Positions 8,757 through 17,629 of a stretch of DNA of 64,000 bases are shown piece by piece. How positions within the stretch are numbered: position 1 is the first letter of the stretch; the number at the start of each line of letters is the position of its first letter. Below the pieces are notes generated by a model, which was not told the DNA's origin, searched no databases, and saw nothing but the letters and a program-made list of their open reading frames with translations. This stretch comes from Candidatus Pantoea gossypiicola (GTDB taxonomy: Bacteria; Pseudomonadota; Gammaproteobacteria; Enterobacterales; Enterobacteriaceae), in assembly GCF_008632075.1 (NCBI RefSeq), contig NZ_VWVM01000001.1, positions 62,001-126,000 of the forward strand, read 5' to 3'. A program made the translations under genes and the position numbers.

Positions 8757-9791
8757 TTAAACCAATGACAGCCAGCTTTGCTTAATCTGGTTACCGTCAA
8801 ATTTCAGCGCGGTTTGTTTGGTTTTTTCGCTCATGGCATAGAACAGCGCGTCATCGCTGGCAAGCTGCTCCATTCGGGCCAGAAACGTGGTTTTGTCATT
8901 CATCGGGACCAGGAATCCATCTTCACCGTGGTTGATGATCTCCTGCGGCCCGGTCGGGCAGTCATACGCGACGACCGGCAGTGACCAGGATTTCGCTTCC
9001 AGCAGCACCAGTGGCAAACCTTCATAGCGCGACGTCATCAGCGCCATATCGCTGTCGCGATAGTAATCATTGATATTGCTGACCTTGCCGACAAACTTCA
9101 CGCTGTCGGTAATGCCCAGCACGGCCGCCTGATCATGCAGCTGCTGACGCAGTTCGCCGTCACCGGCAATCACCAGCGTCCAGTCAGCATGAGTACGGAC
9201 GAAGTCGCGCCAGATATCCAGCAGCAGATCAAAGCCCTTCTGGTTATCCAGACGGCCCACCGCCAGCGCCTGACGATGGCGGGTCTGACGCTGATAGCCT
9301 TTGTAGACCACCGGGTTTGGGATGGGCTTGCTGGGAATGCGCCAGCGACTAAACACCTGATGATCTTTTTCGGTCAGAACAATCACGCGGTCGTAGTAGC
9401 GCAGCAGCAGAAACTTGAGGAACTTAATCGGTTTGCTGAAGGAGTTAATGGCGATATGTTCGCAGGCGTAGGCTTTGCCCCGCTTCTTCTTCATGGCCAG
9501 CAGATTCCAGAAGGCGAACATCACGCTCAGGCGACCCATGCTGATCAGGAAGACGGTATCAAAACCCTCTTCGTTGATTCGCGCTACCGCGCTTTTAATC
9601 GGGTTGCTCTGGCCTTCGAAGCTGACGATTTCTCTGACATGCTCAAACGGATAAAAGGTTTTACCGCTGCCTTCCAGCGAGTAGATGGTGACGTCATGCG
9701 TTTCGCCAAGACACTCTGACATAAAGTTACAGATGTTCTCGGTGCCCGCATACGAATAAGCATCTTTGATCACCAGGACAATTTTTTTCAT
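8757..9791 (-). CDS. GT4 glycosyltransferase (AmsD-like)
   Basis: A 344-residue cytoplasmic glycosyltransferase with the GT-B fold. The C-terminal Rossmann half shows AVGRLDNQKGFDLLLDIW, then WTLVIAGDGELRQQL and the donor-site segment SRYEGLPLVLLEAKSWSLPVVAYDC with GPQEII, all typical of GT4 (group 1) retaining enzymes such as AmsD. It should add one sugar to the lipid-linked EPS unit; sugar and linkage are not deducible. It is 46 bp after a GT2 gene and 82 bp before the WceF-like gene. It may correspond to P. stewartii wceN or wceM, but I cannot settle which. Confidence 0.82.
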   Translation of the reverse strand: MKKIVLVIKDAYSYAGTENICNFMSECLGETHDVTIYSLEGSGKTFYPFEHVREIVSFEGQSNPIKSAVARINEEGFDTVFLISMGRLSVMFAFWNLLAMKKKRGKAYACEHIAINSFSKPIKFLKFLLLRYYDRVIVLTEKDHQVFSRWRIPSKPIPNPVVYKGYQRQTRHRQALAVGRLDNQKGFDLLLDIWRDFVRTHADWTLVIAGDGELRQQLHDQAAVLGITDSVKFVGKVSNINDYYRDSDMALMTSRYEGLPLVLLEAKSWSLPVVAYDCPTGPQEIINHGEDGFLVPMNDKTTFLARMEQLASDDALFYAMSEKTKQTALKFDGNQIKQSWLSLV

Positions 9792-9837
9792 GAAACGCTA
9801 TCCACCTCAAATTTTAAAGACAATCCTGCCGACAGGC

Positions 9838-10590
9838 TTAACGATGCTTAAGGGTAAACAGCACACCATTCACCATATACCAGGCGTAATAGTAATAGAT
9901 TTTTAAAGGATTGTTTTTATAGATAATTCTTAATAATTCGAGGTGCCATTGGGCAGCTTTATTTTTATTGCGTGAAAGGGAATCGCCTAATTCGTAATAG
10001 TTGACCAGAATCGTCTGAATTACGCGCGCCTGCTTATAGCGGGTGAATAATTCATACAAAAACAGGAAATCTTCATGGCCTTTGCGCTGAAAGAAAAGCC
10101 CCTGGGGTGGACGGCGGAAACAGACGGAAGAAAAACAGACGCGATACTGTTTCTTCACAAAGTTTTCCTGCTGCAGGTACGGTTTGCTGTAGGTGATGTC
10201 GTGCTCAGCCTTGCGGGTTTTGTAGTGATACTCGGTAATGACAAAATCATCACCGGCCGCGATGGCCGCAACCTGCTGGGTCAGTTTATCGGCATGCCAC
10301 TCATCGTCGCTGTCGAGAAAAGCGATAATCTCTTCAGTCGCCGCGCGCAGCCCGACGTTGCGGGTCTCTGCTGCGCCCATGTTGACCGCGTTATCCAGAA
10401 TAGTAATGCGCGGATCCTGACAATGCTCGCGCACAAATTCCAGCGAGTCATCGGTGGACTTATCATTGACCAGATAGAGGTGCCAGTCGGTATAGCGCTG
10501 ATTGATAACCGATTGCACAGCGCGTAATACCGTCTGACGTGCATTATACATAGGCATGACAATGCCAACGGTTCCAACAGAATTATTCAT
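9838..10590 (-). CDS. GT2 glycosyltransferase (AmsE-like)
   Basis: A 250-residue inverting GT-A glycosyltransferase. It has the GT2 start VGIVMPMYNARQTVLRAVQS, a nucleotide-binding VNDKSTDDSLEF segment and the metal-binding FLDSDDEWH motif around residue 95. I place the start at ATG 10590, preceded by AGGGTTGAAG; the reading frame is open three codons further to a TTG. It resembles AmsE in length and position among the three transferases. Sugar specificity is unknown. Base composition around 9.84-10.02 kb (the C-terminal end) is noticeably more AT-rich than in neighbouring genes, which is common for polysaccharide loci. Confidence 0.82.
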   Translation of the reverse strand: MNNSVGTVGIVMPMYNARQTVLRAVQSVINQRYTDWHLYLVNDKSTDDSLEFVREHCQDPRITILDNAVNMGAAETRNVGLRAATEEIIAFLDSDDEWHADKLTQQVAAIAAGDDFVITEYHYKTRKAEHDITYSKPYLQQENFVKKQYRVCFSSVCFRRPPQGLFFQRKGHEDFLFLYELFTRYKQARVIQTILVNYYELGDSLSRNKNKAAQWHLELLRIIYKNNPLKIYYYYAWYMVNGVLFTLKHR

Positions 10591-10659
10591 CTTCAACCCT
10601 GAATTAAACGAAAAGAGAGGTGCTCCCGGCGTCAGGAGCAGAACGAGGCGCGGCGCGCG

Positions 10660-11577
10660 TCAGGAGAGTGCTTTCTCACCGCCGAAACGTGCTTTGACCT
10701 TGTCTTTAACCCGGTTCATAAAATAAGCACGGTTGTCTTTATTGGTGAGGAAGAAGTAACGCGCAAAGCTCAGACTCGCCATCAGCGACTTGCCATCCAT
10801 TTTGTAGCGCAGCGGCAGCTTAAAGGCTTTGTAGGTGTGGATATCACGCGGGGTAAGATGCGGCTTCATGCTATCCAGCCAGAACATCGAGTAGTTCACC
10901 GATTCGCCTTTGTGTTTAGAGCCAAATTTCGTGACCAGGTGGTAGTTCGCCAGCGGTGCGGCGATCATCACGAAGTCATAGCCCATGCGGTCGGCACGAA
11001 TGCAGAAATCATAATCCTGATGGCGGATGTAGCGGGTATCAAACTGAATCTTCGCCGCGTCTTCGCGCTTCAGCACAATGGTGCTGGTCTGGATAAAGCC
11101 ATAGCAGCCGAACAGATATTCCGCGACGGTTTCATTTTTACCCGGTGGCTGCATCGGCATCACTTTCAGGAAGGTGCCATCCTGATAGATATTCACCTGG
11201 CTGAAAATAACGACGTTCTTTTTGCCCTGGGCTTCCAGCTGCGCAATTTTTTCGCTCACCTGCTGCAGTTTGTCCGCGGCCCACTCATCATCGGCGTCAA
11301 GGAAGCTGACATAATCACCGGTCGCCAGCTCGATACCTTTGTTACGCGCACCGGCCCCGTTGAGCTTGACCTCAGAGAGCACAAGATTAATGTCGAGATC
11401 CTGGTAGCGTTCGCTGCGAACCACCTCCGCCAGCGCGGCGGCATCCGCAGATTTATCATCCACGATGATGACTTCAAAATTGCGATACGTCTGCGCTTTA
11501 ACGCAATCCAGCGTGGTTACAATCGATTCTGACGCATTGTAAGCGGGGATCACGATAGAGAAGCGAATGTCCTTCAT
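10660..11577 (-). CDS. GT2 glycosyltransferase (AmsB/WceB-like)
   Basis: A GT-A family 2 transferase of 305 residues. The N-terminus reads FSIVIPAYNASESIVTTLDC, followed by VIIVDDKSADAAAL and the DXD-like SFLDADDEWAADK motif around residue 100. The reading frame opens at a GTG nine bases upstream, but GAGGTG then would overlap the coding sequence; this GAGGTG is ideally spaced for ATG 11577, so I use that. It is the first glycosyltransferase of the cluster after the acylation genes and matches AmsB/WceB in length and order, suggesting it adds an early backbone sugar. The exact linkage is not deducible. Confidence 0.83.
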   Translation of the reverse strand: MKDIRFSIVIPAYNASESIVTTLDCVKAQTYRNFEVIIVDDKSADAAALAEVVRSERYQDLDINLVLSEVKLNGAGARNKGIELATGDYVSFLDADDEWAADKLQQVSEKIAQLEAQGKKNVVIFSQVNIYQDGTFLKVMPMQPPGKNETVAEYLFGCYGFIQTSTIVLKREDAAKIQFDTRYIRHQDYDFCIRADRMGYDFVMIAAPLANYHLVTKFGSKHKGESVNYSMFWLDSMKPHLTPRDIHTYKAFKLPLRYKMDGKSLMASLSFARYFFLTNKDNRAYFMNRVKDKVKARFGGEKALS

Positions 11578-11651
11578 TGCCAGCACCTCATTAAAAACAA
11601 TTACAATTCAAATATATAACGTTTGGACGTGGCAGGGTAACCGGTGATGTC

Positions 11652-12830
11652 CTAAATTGTTGCCGAAGCGTTGGCCGCCTCTTTTTTCTTCTGACTGCTG
11701 GTGATAAATGGCTTCTCAACGCAGAGATAGGTCAGTCTGGCGATATAGAAGGAGGCCACAAAGAACAGCGTGGAAAGCAAGGTGTAGAAGATAAAGTTAT
11801 GCTGAATCAATGATTCTGGAATCATCTTGATGAAATAGAGCACGATGCCGTGGATCAGATAGAGGCTGTAGCTGACCTCACCGACCGACATCAGGGTTTT
11901 ACTTTCCAGAAGGCCGAACAGCGAATTGCCGCTGCTGATAATGAAAAACACCACGGCCAGCAGGCAGAGGAAAATCAGGTAGTAGAACGTACTACTGGTA
12001 AAGAACAGCGCGATAACGGCCAGAGCAATGGCCAGTGCCGCCGCCAGACCCGAGGAGCGGAAAGCCATAAAGCGGTCGCGGTAATGCCATGCCAGATAGC
12101 CGGTTGCAAAGCCCAGCACCGGACGGGGATCGGTATAGGCGGTGCCCCAGAGACGCAGCGCGATAGCGACGGCTAAAATCCCGCCAATCGACCCCATGAT
12201 CAGCAGCATCTTAAAGCGGCCACCGGTGGCACGATTCAGCAGGTAGATGAACGGAATCGACAGATAGAGCAGCCATTCCAGTCGCAGCGTCCACTCGACA
12301 CCGGCGTTGATATTAGCCGTCGGAATTGAACCGATATGGTAATTGCCGATAAACAGGAACCAGCGCAGACCGTCCACCAGCATTGCGCCGCTCGCAACCA
12401 CATCCCCACTGAACCAGCCGATGACCACGATCAGCAGTGCAGAGAACCAGAACATCGGCACAATGCGTCGCACGCGTGACTTCAGCAATTTGCGTGTCAG
12501 TTCAGCGGGAGTCAGCTTGTCGTTGTCCAGCCAGCGATAGAACAGAAAAGCAGAGATCATGAAAAACAGGGCGACACCAAATTTACCGGAGTTGGCAAAA
12601 AAGTTTCCCTGCGACACCCATGCAAAATAGTCTTTATCAAAAACCCACTCATGGTCGAGTGAATAGACGTAATGTGCAAAGTGTGAAAAGGCGACGATGC
12701 TGGCCAGCAGCGCACGCAATCCCGAGATACTTTTAATACCGCTGCCGTTATAAACGCCGCGATGGAATGAAAACAACCGTAATACCATCAGTGCCATAAT
12801 TAATGACAGCACCATCATGAGTACGTACAT
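11652..12830 (-). CDS. Integral-membrane acyltransferase (acyltransferase 3 family)
   Basis: A 392-residue membrane protein with about ten hydrophobic helices. The segment ISGLRALLASIVAFSHFAHYVY holds the Arg and His residues seen near the start of acyltransferase-3 (OafA/NodX-like) proteins, and EWTLRLEWLLYLSIPFIYLL plus the C-terminal SYSLYLIHGIVLYF are also characteristic. Such enzymes use acyl donors on the cytoplasmic side to O-acylate, usually O-acetylate, sugars of surface polymers. It follows an SGNH-family gene by 34 bp, a common pairing for EPS O-acetylation. Neither gene sits at this place in the E. amylovora ams operon as I know it, so it may be a lineage-specific decoration module. 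Confidence 0.85.
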   Translation of the reverse strand: MYVLMMVLSLIMALMVLRLFSFHRGVYNGSGIKSISGLRALLASIVAFSHFAHYVYSLDHEWVFDKDYFAWVSQGNFFANSGKFGVALFFMISAFLFYRWLDNDKLTPAELTRKLLKSRVRRIVPMFWFSALLIVVIGWFSGDVVASGAMLVDGLRWFLFIGNYHIGSIPTANINAGVEWTLRLEWLLYLSIPFIYLLNRATGGRFKMLLIMGSIGGILAVAIALRLWGTAYTDPRPVLGFATGYLAWHYRDRFMAFRSSGLAAALAIALAVIALFFTSSTFYYLIFLCLLAVVFFIISSGNSLFGLLESKTLMSVGEVSYSLYLIHGIVLYFIKMIPESLIQHNFIFYTLLSTLFFVASFYIARLTYLCVEKPFITSSQKKKEAANASATI

Positions 12831-12864
12831 ACCGCCCTGCTCCTTCTGTTTTTAAATAACTTAA

Positions 12865-13569
12865 TTAGTGAGTCGATTTAAAAACGGCATCAAAATTCTG
12901 GCTCAGCAGCGCAAACGTCTGCTGTGCTTTTATCTGATAAAGCTCTTTCGTCGGGTGAATACAGTCAGGAGACATCTGGCTGTTCCACGTTTTCTGCTGC
13001 TTAATCAGTTCATACTGTCTTACCACCGGAACCTGCTGTTCGCGGGCTACCGCATTTATCTGATAGACATAAGGCCAGACATTCCATTGCTCTGCACGGC
13101 CACACAGCGGATTAGGCTGCTGCAGCACCACCTGTTTGCCATGCGCTTTAGCCGTTTTCACCAGTTCTGTCAGGATACGGTTAAAATCCTGCGGGCTTTC
13201 CGCGCCATGAGCGTGGTTCTTACCGGAAAAGACGCGCGCATCATTGATGGCATAGTTGATCAGAATGATGCTGGCATCGGATTGCGCCATACGCTGTTCC
13301 CAGCTCTCTTTCGCGTTAATCAGTTCTGAAACCTGCGCGCCTGGCGAACCATGATTCTCAATACGGATATCCGGGCCATATTTTTCCTGCAGCATCTGCT
13401 GCAGATAACTCATTTCATTCTCTTTGCTGATGACATTACGTCCGCCAGAAGAGATCACACCGGCGGTTGTCGAGTCGCCATAGGCTGCGATGACAACCGC
13501 AGCCGGCGCATCTGCTGCCTGCACCAGTAACGGTGCAGCAAGCACTAACAGGGGAAGGAGTCGAATCAT
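12865..13569 (-). CDS. Secreted SGNH/GDSL hydrolase, probable EPS acyl esterase or acyltransferase
   Basis: A 234-residue protein with a clear Sec signal peptide (hydrophobic residues 4-16, likely cleavage near VQA-A at residue 18). All four SGNH blocks are visible: GDST with Ser33, the HGSPGAQ Gly block, the INYAINDAR block with its Asn, and DCIHP near residue 200 giving the Asp-His pair. It is therefore likely an active periplasmic serine esterase or transferase. Its position between wzy and the membrane acyltransferase suggests it moves or removes O-acyl groups on the EPS. Substrate is inferred from context only. Confidence 0.82.
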   Translation of the reverse strand: MIRLLPLLVLAAPLLVQAADAPAAVVIAAYGDSTTAGVISSGGRNVISKENEMSYLQQMLQEKYGPDIRIENHGSPGAQVSELINAKESWEQRMAQSDASIILINYAINDARVFSGKNHAHGAESPQDFNRILTELVKTAKAHGKQVVLQQPNPLCGRAEQWNVWPYVYQINAVAREQQVPVVRQYELIKQQKTWNSQMSPDCIHPTKELYQIKAQQTFALLSQNFDAVFKSTH

Positions 13570-13580
13570 TTTCAGCTCTC

Positions 13581-14720
13581 TTAGTGAACTAACTTAAATT
13601 CACGCGCCACTTCATACCCAACAACCGCCTGTTTAAGCGAGATGGTGTTGTAGTAGAGGTAGTACATCTGGAAGAAGACAAACATCGCAAACATCGCGGG
13701 CTTCCAGGCTCTCTTAGACTGGTAGATCAACAGCGTCAGCACTATTGGCTCTACCTGCAGGAGGTAGTTTGAGAGACGAGCGCCCGATGAGTAGTTGTAC
13801 AAAAAGATCCTGATACCCCCGCCGATTGCAAAGGTAATAATCAGCAGGTAATTCAGTCGCCAGACATCATAATTGTCACGCTTCAGGCGGTTCGACAGCA
13901 TGAAGTAGACAAAAATAAAGACCAGCGCCACGTTTTTCAGGTTCGAGACCGAGAAAACACTGCCGGTACTGGCTGTCGCTGCGTTGTCATTGTTGTAGCC
14001 AGCGGCCCTCTCCCCTAATCCCCCCAGATGGCCGGCAATGGCTGTAACGAAGCCCATCCCACCCACTTTCGACGCCGGAATACTCAATACAATAATCGCA
14101 ATCGGGAACCAGCGACGTTCACGCAGGAACAGGAAGGGGATCAGCGTGACCACCATGACCGCGGTATTGTGGCTGATAAATGAGAGAACAAAGAAGCCAA
14201 ACGCCAGCCAGTAACGCTTCAGATAAAGCGTCCAGAGCACCCCCAGAAAAAGTGCCGAGCTCAGACCAAAACGGATCTGGTTAACATCTTTGTTGATGAA
14301 GATATGGGCCGAATAGAGCGCCAGTGCCAGCACCGGATAAGGTGACATCTTTTTAAAGAAGATGGCGTTCGTCCCCACCGCGAGGATCGCGAAGACAAAC
14401 AGAAAGGCGCTGGCATTATGGGAAAATAGACTGGTCAGCCAGGCAATGGCAAAGATCAGCGGTTCATAGCGGAAAAATGCCACGGTATTGAAGAAGCCAT
14501 TGACCTCGATGCGCCGGACGAAATCTTCAAAGAAGCTGCGGTACTGATAATCATCCATGCCCGTGCCAAGTCCGCGGATACCGCCGAACACAATCAGCGT
14601 CACGGTCGCGATGCAGAGCAGATAAGTCAGAATATGGGAGGTGCGTTCGTCTTTTTTCAGCAATATTTCAAACAGCGAAAGCAGCAGTAAAAAGCCTGAT
14701 ACATACCAATATGGAGCCAT
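13581..14720 (-). CDS. wzy: EPS polymerase, Wzy family (AmsC-like)
   Basis: A 379-residue multi-pass inner-membrane protein with about ten hydrophobic helices and a large polar periplasmic loop (roughly residues 205-260) of the EpsG/Wzy type. The conserved region near VNQIRFGLSSALFLG matches the EpsG-family feature of QIRxG after a hydrophobic run. It should polymerise flipped repeat units in the periplasm, as AmsC does for amylovoran. I use ATG 14720 with AAGGA upstream; the frame extends to a GTG 21 bases earlier. It is the first gene after a terminator that follows wzc, so it depends on read-through or a local promoter. Confidence 0.83.
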   Translation of the reverse strand: MAPYWYVSGFLLLLSLFEILLKKDERTSHILTYLLCIATVTLIVFGGIRGLGTGMDDYQYRSFFEDFVRRIEVNGFFNTVAFFRYEPLIFAIAWLTSLFSHNASAFLFVFAILAVGTNAIFFKKMSPYPVLALALYSAHIFINKDVNQIRFGLSSALFLGVLWTLYLKRYWLAFGFFVLSFISHNTAVMVVTLIPFLFLRERRWFPIAIIVLSIPASKVGGMGFVTAIAGHLGGLGERAAGYNNDNAATASTGSVFSVSNLKNVALVFIFVYFMLSNRLKRDNYDVWRLNYLLIITFAIGGGIRIFLYNYSSGARLSNYLLQVEPIVLTLLIYQSKRAWKPAMFAMFVFFQMYYLYYNTISLKQAVVGYEVAREFKLVH

Positions 14721-14952
14721 GGTGTGATTCCTTAATTCCACAAGTTCTCATGCCAGCAATAATCACGCTTCGCCTTCCCGGCTTGCTTTTCCGGGTCTGA
14801 TAGCACGGTCACAATTTGCGTGCAGGCGATGCCATGCTGGTGATGAATTCTGTTGAGTGACGCTCGCCATGCGATTTATAGAGGTATCGCTTTAGTGGGT
14901 TTGGACAGAATAACCTGTGTAAATTGATGCGTGTCGTCATTCAAAGGGACGA

Positions 14953-14979
14953 TAAAAAGGGGCGGTCAGACCGCCCCCT
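14953..14979 (-). terminator. Terminator/attenuator after wzc inside EPS operon
   Basis: Arms GGGGCGG and CCGCCCC around a TCAGA loop form a strong hairpin, followed on the minus strand by TTTTT. It lies 17-40 bp after the wzc stop, while the operon continues 230 bp further with wzy. It should reduce expression of downstream genes unless anti-terminated, for example by RfaH recruited at the ops site upstream of wbaP. Confidence 0.78.
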
Positions 14980-14995
14980 GTTTATTACTCAATGA

Positions 14996-17173
14996 TCAGC
15001 TTTTTTCGGGCTTGCTGTAGTCATAGGCATAGTAGTCATAACCATGGCCATATGAATTAGCCGCTTTACGCACCACGGCGTTGAGGATCACACCTTTAAT
15101 CTCAATACCGTTCTGGGCAAAGCGTTTGAAGCTGACGTCCACTTCTTTGGTGGTGTTGGCTTCGAAACGCGCCACCATCAGTGAGGTGCCGGCCAGCTTA
15201 CCGATAATGGAGGCATCGGTAACGGCCAGAATTGGTGGCGTATCGATTAACACCAGGTCGTAATTCTTGCTCGCCCAATCCAGCAACTCACCCATGCGAC
15301 GATGCATCAGCAGCTCAGACGGGTTTGGCGGAACCTGACCACGTGGCAGGAAGTCGAAACCGTACACGCCCTGCTGAATCAGCGCCGGGCTGAACTCAGT
15401 TTTGCCAGACAGCACGTTTGACAGGCCAGATTTGTTATCCGCGCCCAGCAGTTCGTGGGTATAACCACGACGCATGTCGCCATCGATAAACAGAACACGC
15501 TGACCTGCTTTCGCGACCAGCGTCGCCAGGTTGGCACAGATAAAGGTTTTACCGATACCCGGGCTGGCACCGGTGATCATCAGGATGTTGTTCTTCGCTT
15601 CCATCATGGCGAAATGCAGGCTGGTACGCAGGCTACGAATCGCTTCAATGGAGAGGTCAGTCGGATTACCCAATGCCAGCAGCGTTTCGTGCGGATCGGT
15701 TTTCACCTTGCTGCCGCGACGCGCCAGTGCTTCGGTATCCTTTTTACGCTGCCAGTCAGACAGTGGAACGCTGGCATAGACATTCATACCCAGCTCTTCC
15801 AGCTGATCCGGGTTCTCGATGCCGTGATGCAGCAGTGCTTTCAGCAGAACCAGACCCACTGACACGAACAGACCCAGAATCAGGCTTGCGGCAATGATCA
15901 GCATCTTCTTCGGTGCAACCGGCGCGTTAGCTGTCTGCGCGCTGTCAATGATGCGGACATCACCCACGGTGCTCGCCTTGCTAATGCCCAGCTCCTGCTG
16001 ACGGTTCAGCAGCTGCATGTAGATCTCCTGACCAGACTGAACGTCACGGGTCAGACGCAGGATTTCCTGCTGAGTCTGTGGCATGCCAGAAATTTTCTTG
16101 TTCAGCTGAGCCTGCTCACCTTCCAGCGTTTTGCGTTTTTCCAGCAGCGCGCGGTAAGTCGGGTGATCTTTAGTGAACAGCTGTGAGACTTCTGCTTCAC
16201 GGAAGGTCAGTTCGTTTAACTGACTCTGCACGCTGACAGAGGAGTCCAGGGCAGATTTCGCTTCCAGTGACAGGTCAACAGATTCATTTTGACGACGGAA
16301 GGTGTTCAGCTTGTTCTCTGCTTCATCCAGCTTGCTGCGAACGGCAGGCAGCTGAGTGCGTAAGAACTCCAGGCTTTTCTCGGCCTGCTCTGACTTGCGT
16401 TCAACGTTCTGTAACAGATAGTTATTTACAATCTGGTTCAGCACTTTGCTGATCTGCTCCGGATCTTCACCCAGATACTCCAGACCCAGCACGCCGGTGT
16501 CTTTACCTTTGTCTGCCACGGTCAGGTTAGAGAGCACAGAACGGATCGCCTGCAGGTCATTCAGCTTGGTCACGGTGAAGCTGGTGCCTTCATCGGCGTG
16601 AATCTCGCTGACCAGCATGCTGATGTCGCCGTGCGACTCCAGCTGGCCAACTTTACCTTTGAACAGCTCATCGCCATCTTTAGAGACGGTGTAGCTATCC
16701 GGACCGGTCACTTCCAGTTCAACGTTACGTTTGTCGATAGTGCGTGGGATTTCCAGGCGCGAAATCGCGATGCTGGCGGGTTTGTTGCCCATCAGACGCG
16801 ACAGCCCCTTGCCGATGACCGGGAAGTAGTTCTGCTCAACCACGGTATCCAGACCCAGATCGTCAACGGTTTTGCCGATGACCATACGGGATTCCAGAAT
16901 CTCGATTTCCGTATCAGAGGCAGGCGTCGGTGGCAGAATGCTGTCAATCTCGTTCAGAACGGTACTGGCATTCTTCTGCTCGACCTGAACTAACGCATCA
17001 GCGCTATAAATCGGTGTCGCAAACAGTGTGTAGAGTGTTCCCGCCAGCATGAAAAATGCAGTAACGGCAACAATGATCCAGCGATGGTCAATTAGCTGTC
17101 CCACAAGATGCGCCAGATCCCATCCATTCGACTCCTCGCCCGGCGCGGTTCTGACCTTATTTTTTATATTCAT
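14996..17173 (-). CDS. wzc: Tyrosine autokinase and EPS co-polymerase Wzc (AmsA)
   Basis: Inner-membrane protein of 725 residues that controls chain length and export of group-1-type EPS. It has an N-terminal Wzz domain between two membrane helices (about residues 28-48 and 420-445), a periplasmic coiled-coil stretch (about 265-385), and a C-terminal BY-kinase. Walker A GASPGIGKTF, Walker A' VLFIDGDMRRG and Walker B DLVLIDTPP are intact, and the C-terminal SYGHGYDYYAYDY tail supplies six tyrosines for autophosphorylation. ATG 17173 gives the length of AmsA; the frame opens 12 bases earlier at TTG. It follows wzb by 12 bp. Confidence 0.95.
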   Translation of the reverse strand: MNIKNKVRTAPGEESNGWDLAHLVGQLIDHRWIIVAVTAFFMLAGTLYTLFATPIYSADALVQVEQKNASTVLNEIDSILPPTPASDTEIEILESRMVIGKTVDDLGLDTVVEQNYFPVIGKGLSRLMGNKPASIAISRLEIPRTIDKRNVELEVTGPDSYTVSKDGDELFKGKVGQLESHGDISMLVSEIHADEGTSFTVTKLNDLQAIRSVLSNLTVADKGKDTGVLGLEYLGEDPEQISKVLNQIVNNYLLQNVERKSEQAEKSLEFLRTQLPAVRSKLDEAENKLNTFRRQNESVDLSLEAKSALDSSVSVQSQLNELTFREAEVSQLFTKDHPTYRALLEKRKTLEGEQAQLNKKISGMPQTQQEILRLTRDVQSGQEIYMQLLNRQQELGISKASTVGDVRIIDSAQTANAPVAPKKMLIIAASLILGLFVSVGLVLLKALLHHGIENPDQLEELGMNVYASVPLSDWQRKKDTEALARRGSKVKTDPHETLLALGNPTDLSIEAIRSLRTSLHFAMMEAKNNILMITGASPGIGKTFICANLATLVAKAGQRVLFIDGDMRRGYTHELLGADNKSGLSNVLSGKTEFSPALIQQGVYGFDFLPRGQVPPNPSELLMHRRMGELLDWASKNYDLVLIDTPPILAVTDASIIGKLAGTSLMVARFEANTTKEVDVSFKRFAQNGIEIKGVILNAVVRKAANSYGHGYDYYAYDYSKPEKS

Positions 17174-17185
17174 GGATAATCCCAA

Positions 17186-17620
17186 CTATCGGCTTAATAC
17201 GTTGACCCACTTCTGGGTAGCGTTTTCCAGTAATCCGTAAATCTCTTCAAAGGCCTCACGGCTTTTTCGGTACGGATCCGCAATTTCTTTCTGATTGAGC
17301 CAGTGCCCAAGCAACATGGTTTTGCCACGTGCGGCGGGATCGATGCGATTCACCTGTTCAATATGTCGCTTCTCCATGACCAGAATCAGGTCACTGTGGC
17401 GGCACATTTCGGCCGTTAACTGTTGTGCCTGATGGCCTTCCAGCGACAGACCCTGCGCTTCGGCAACGGAGGATGCCATTTTGTCGGCCGGGTGGCCGAC
17501 AAGCGCCCCCAGGCCGGCAGAGCGAACATCTAAATCGGGCAGCGCACGTTTAAACAGGCGCTCTCCGGTCGGAGAGCGGCAGATATTGCCAACGCAAACG
17601 ACTAACACGGACGTAATCAT
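17186..17620 (-). CDS. wzb: Low-molecular-weight protein tyrosine phosphatase Wzb (AmsI)
   Basis: A 144-residue cytoplasmic phosphatase that removes phosphate from the tyrosine tail of Wzc, resetting the export machinery. The catalytic P-loop CVGNICRS is at residues 9-16 (CX5R) and the general acid Asp lies in DPYRKS near residue 115. The length equals that of AmsI. It sits 9 bp after wza and 12 bp before wzc, the standard wza-wzb-wzc order. Confidence 0.95.
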   Translation of the reverse strand: MITSVLVVCVGNICRSPTGERLFKRALPDLDVRSAGLGALVGHPADKMASSVAEAQGLSLEGHQAQQLTAEMCRHSDLILVMEKRHIEQVNRIDPAARGKTMLLGHWLNQKEIADPYRKSREAFEEIYGLLENATQKWVNVLSR

Positions 17621-17629
17621 GGTCAGACC

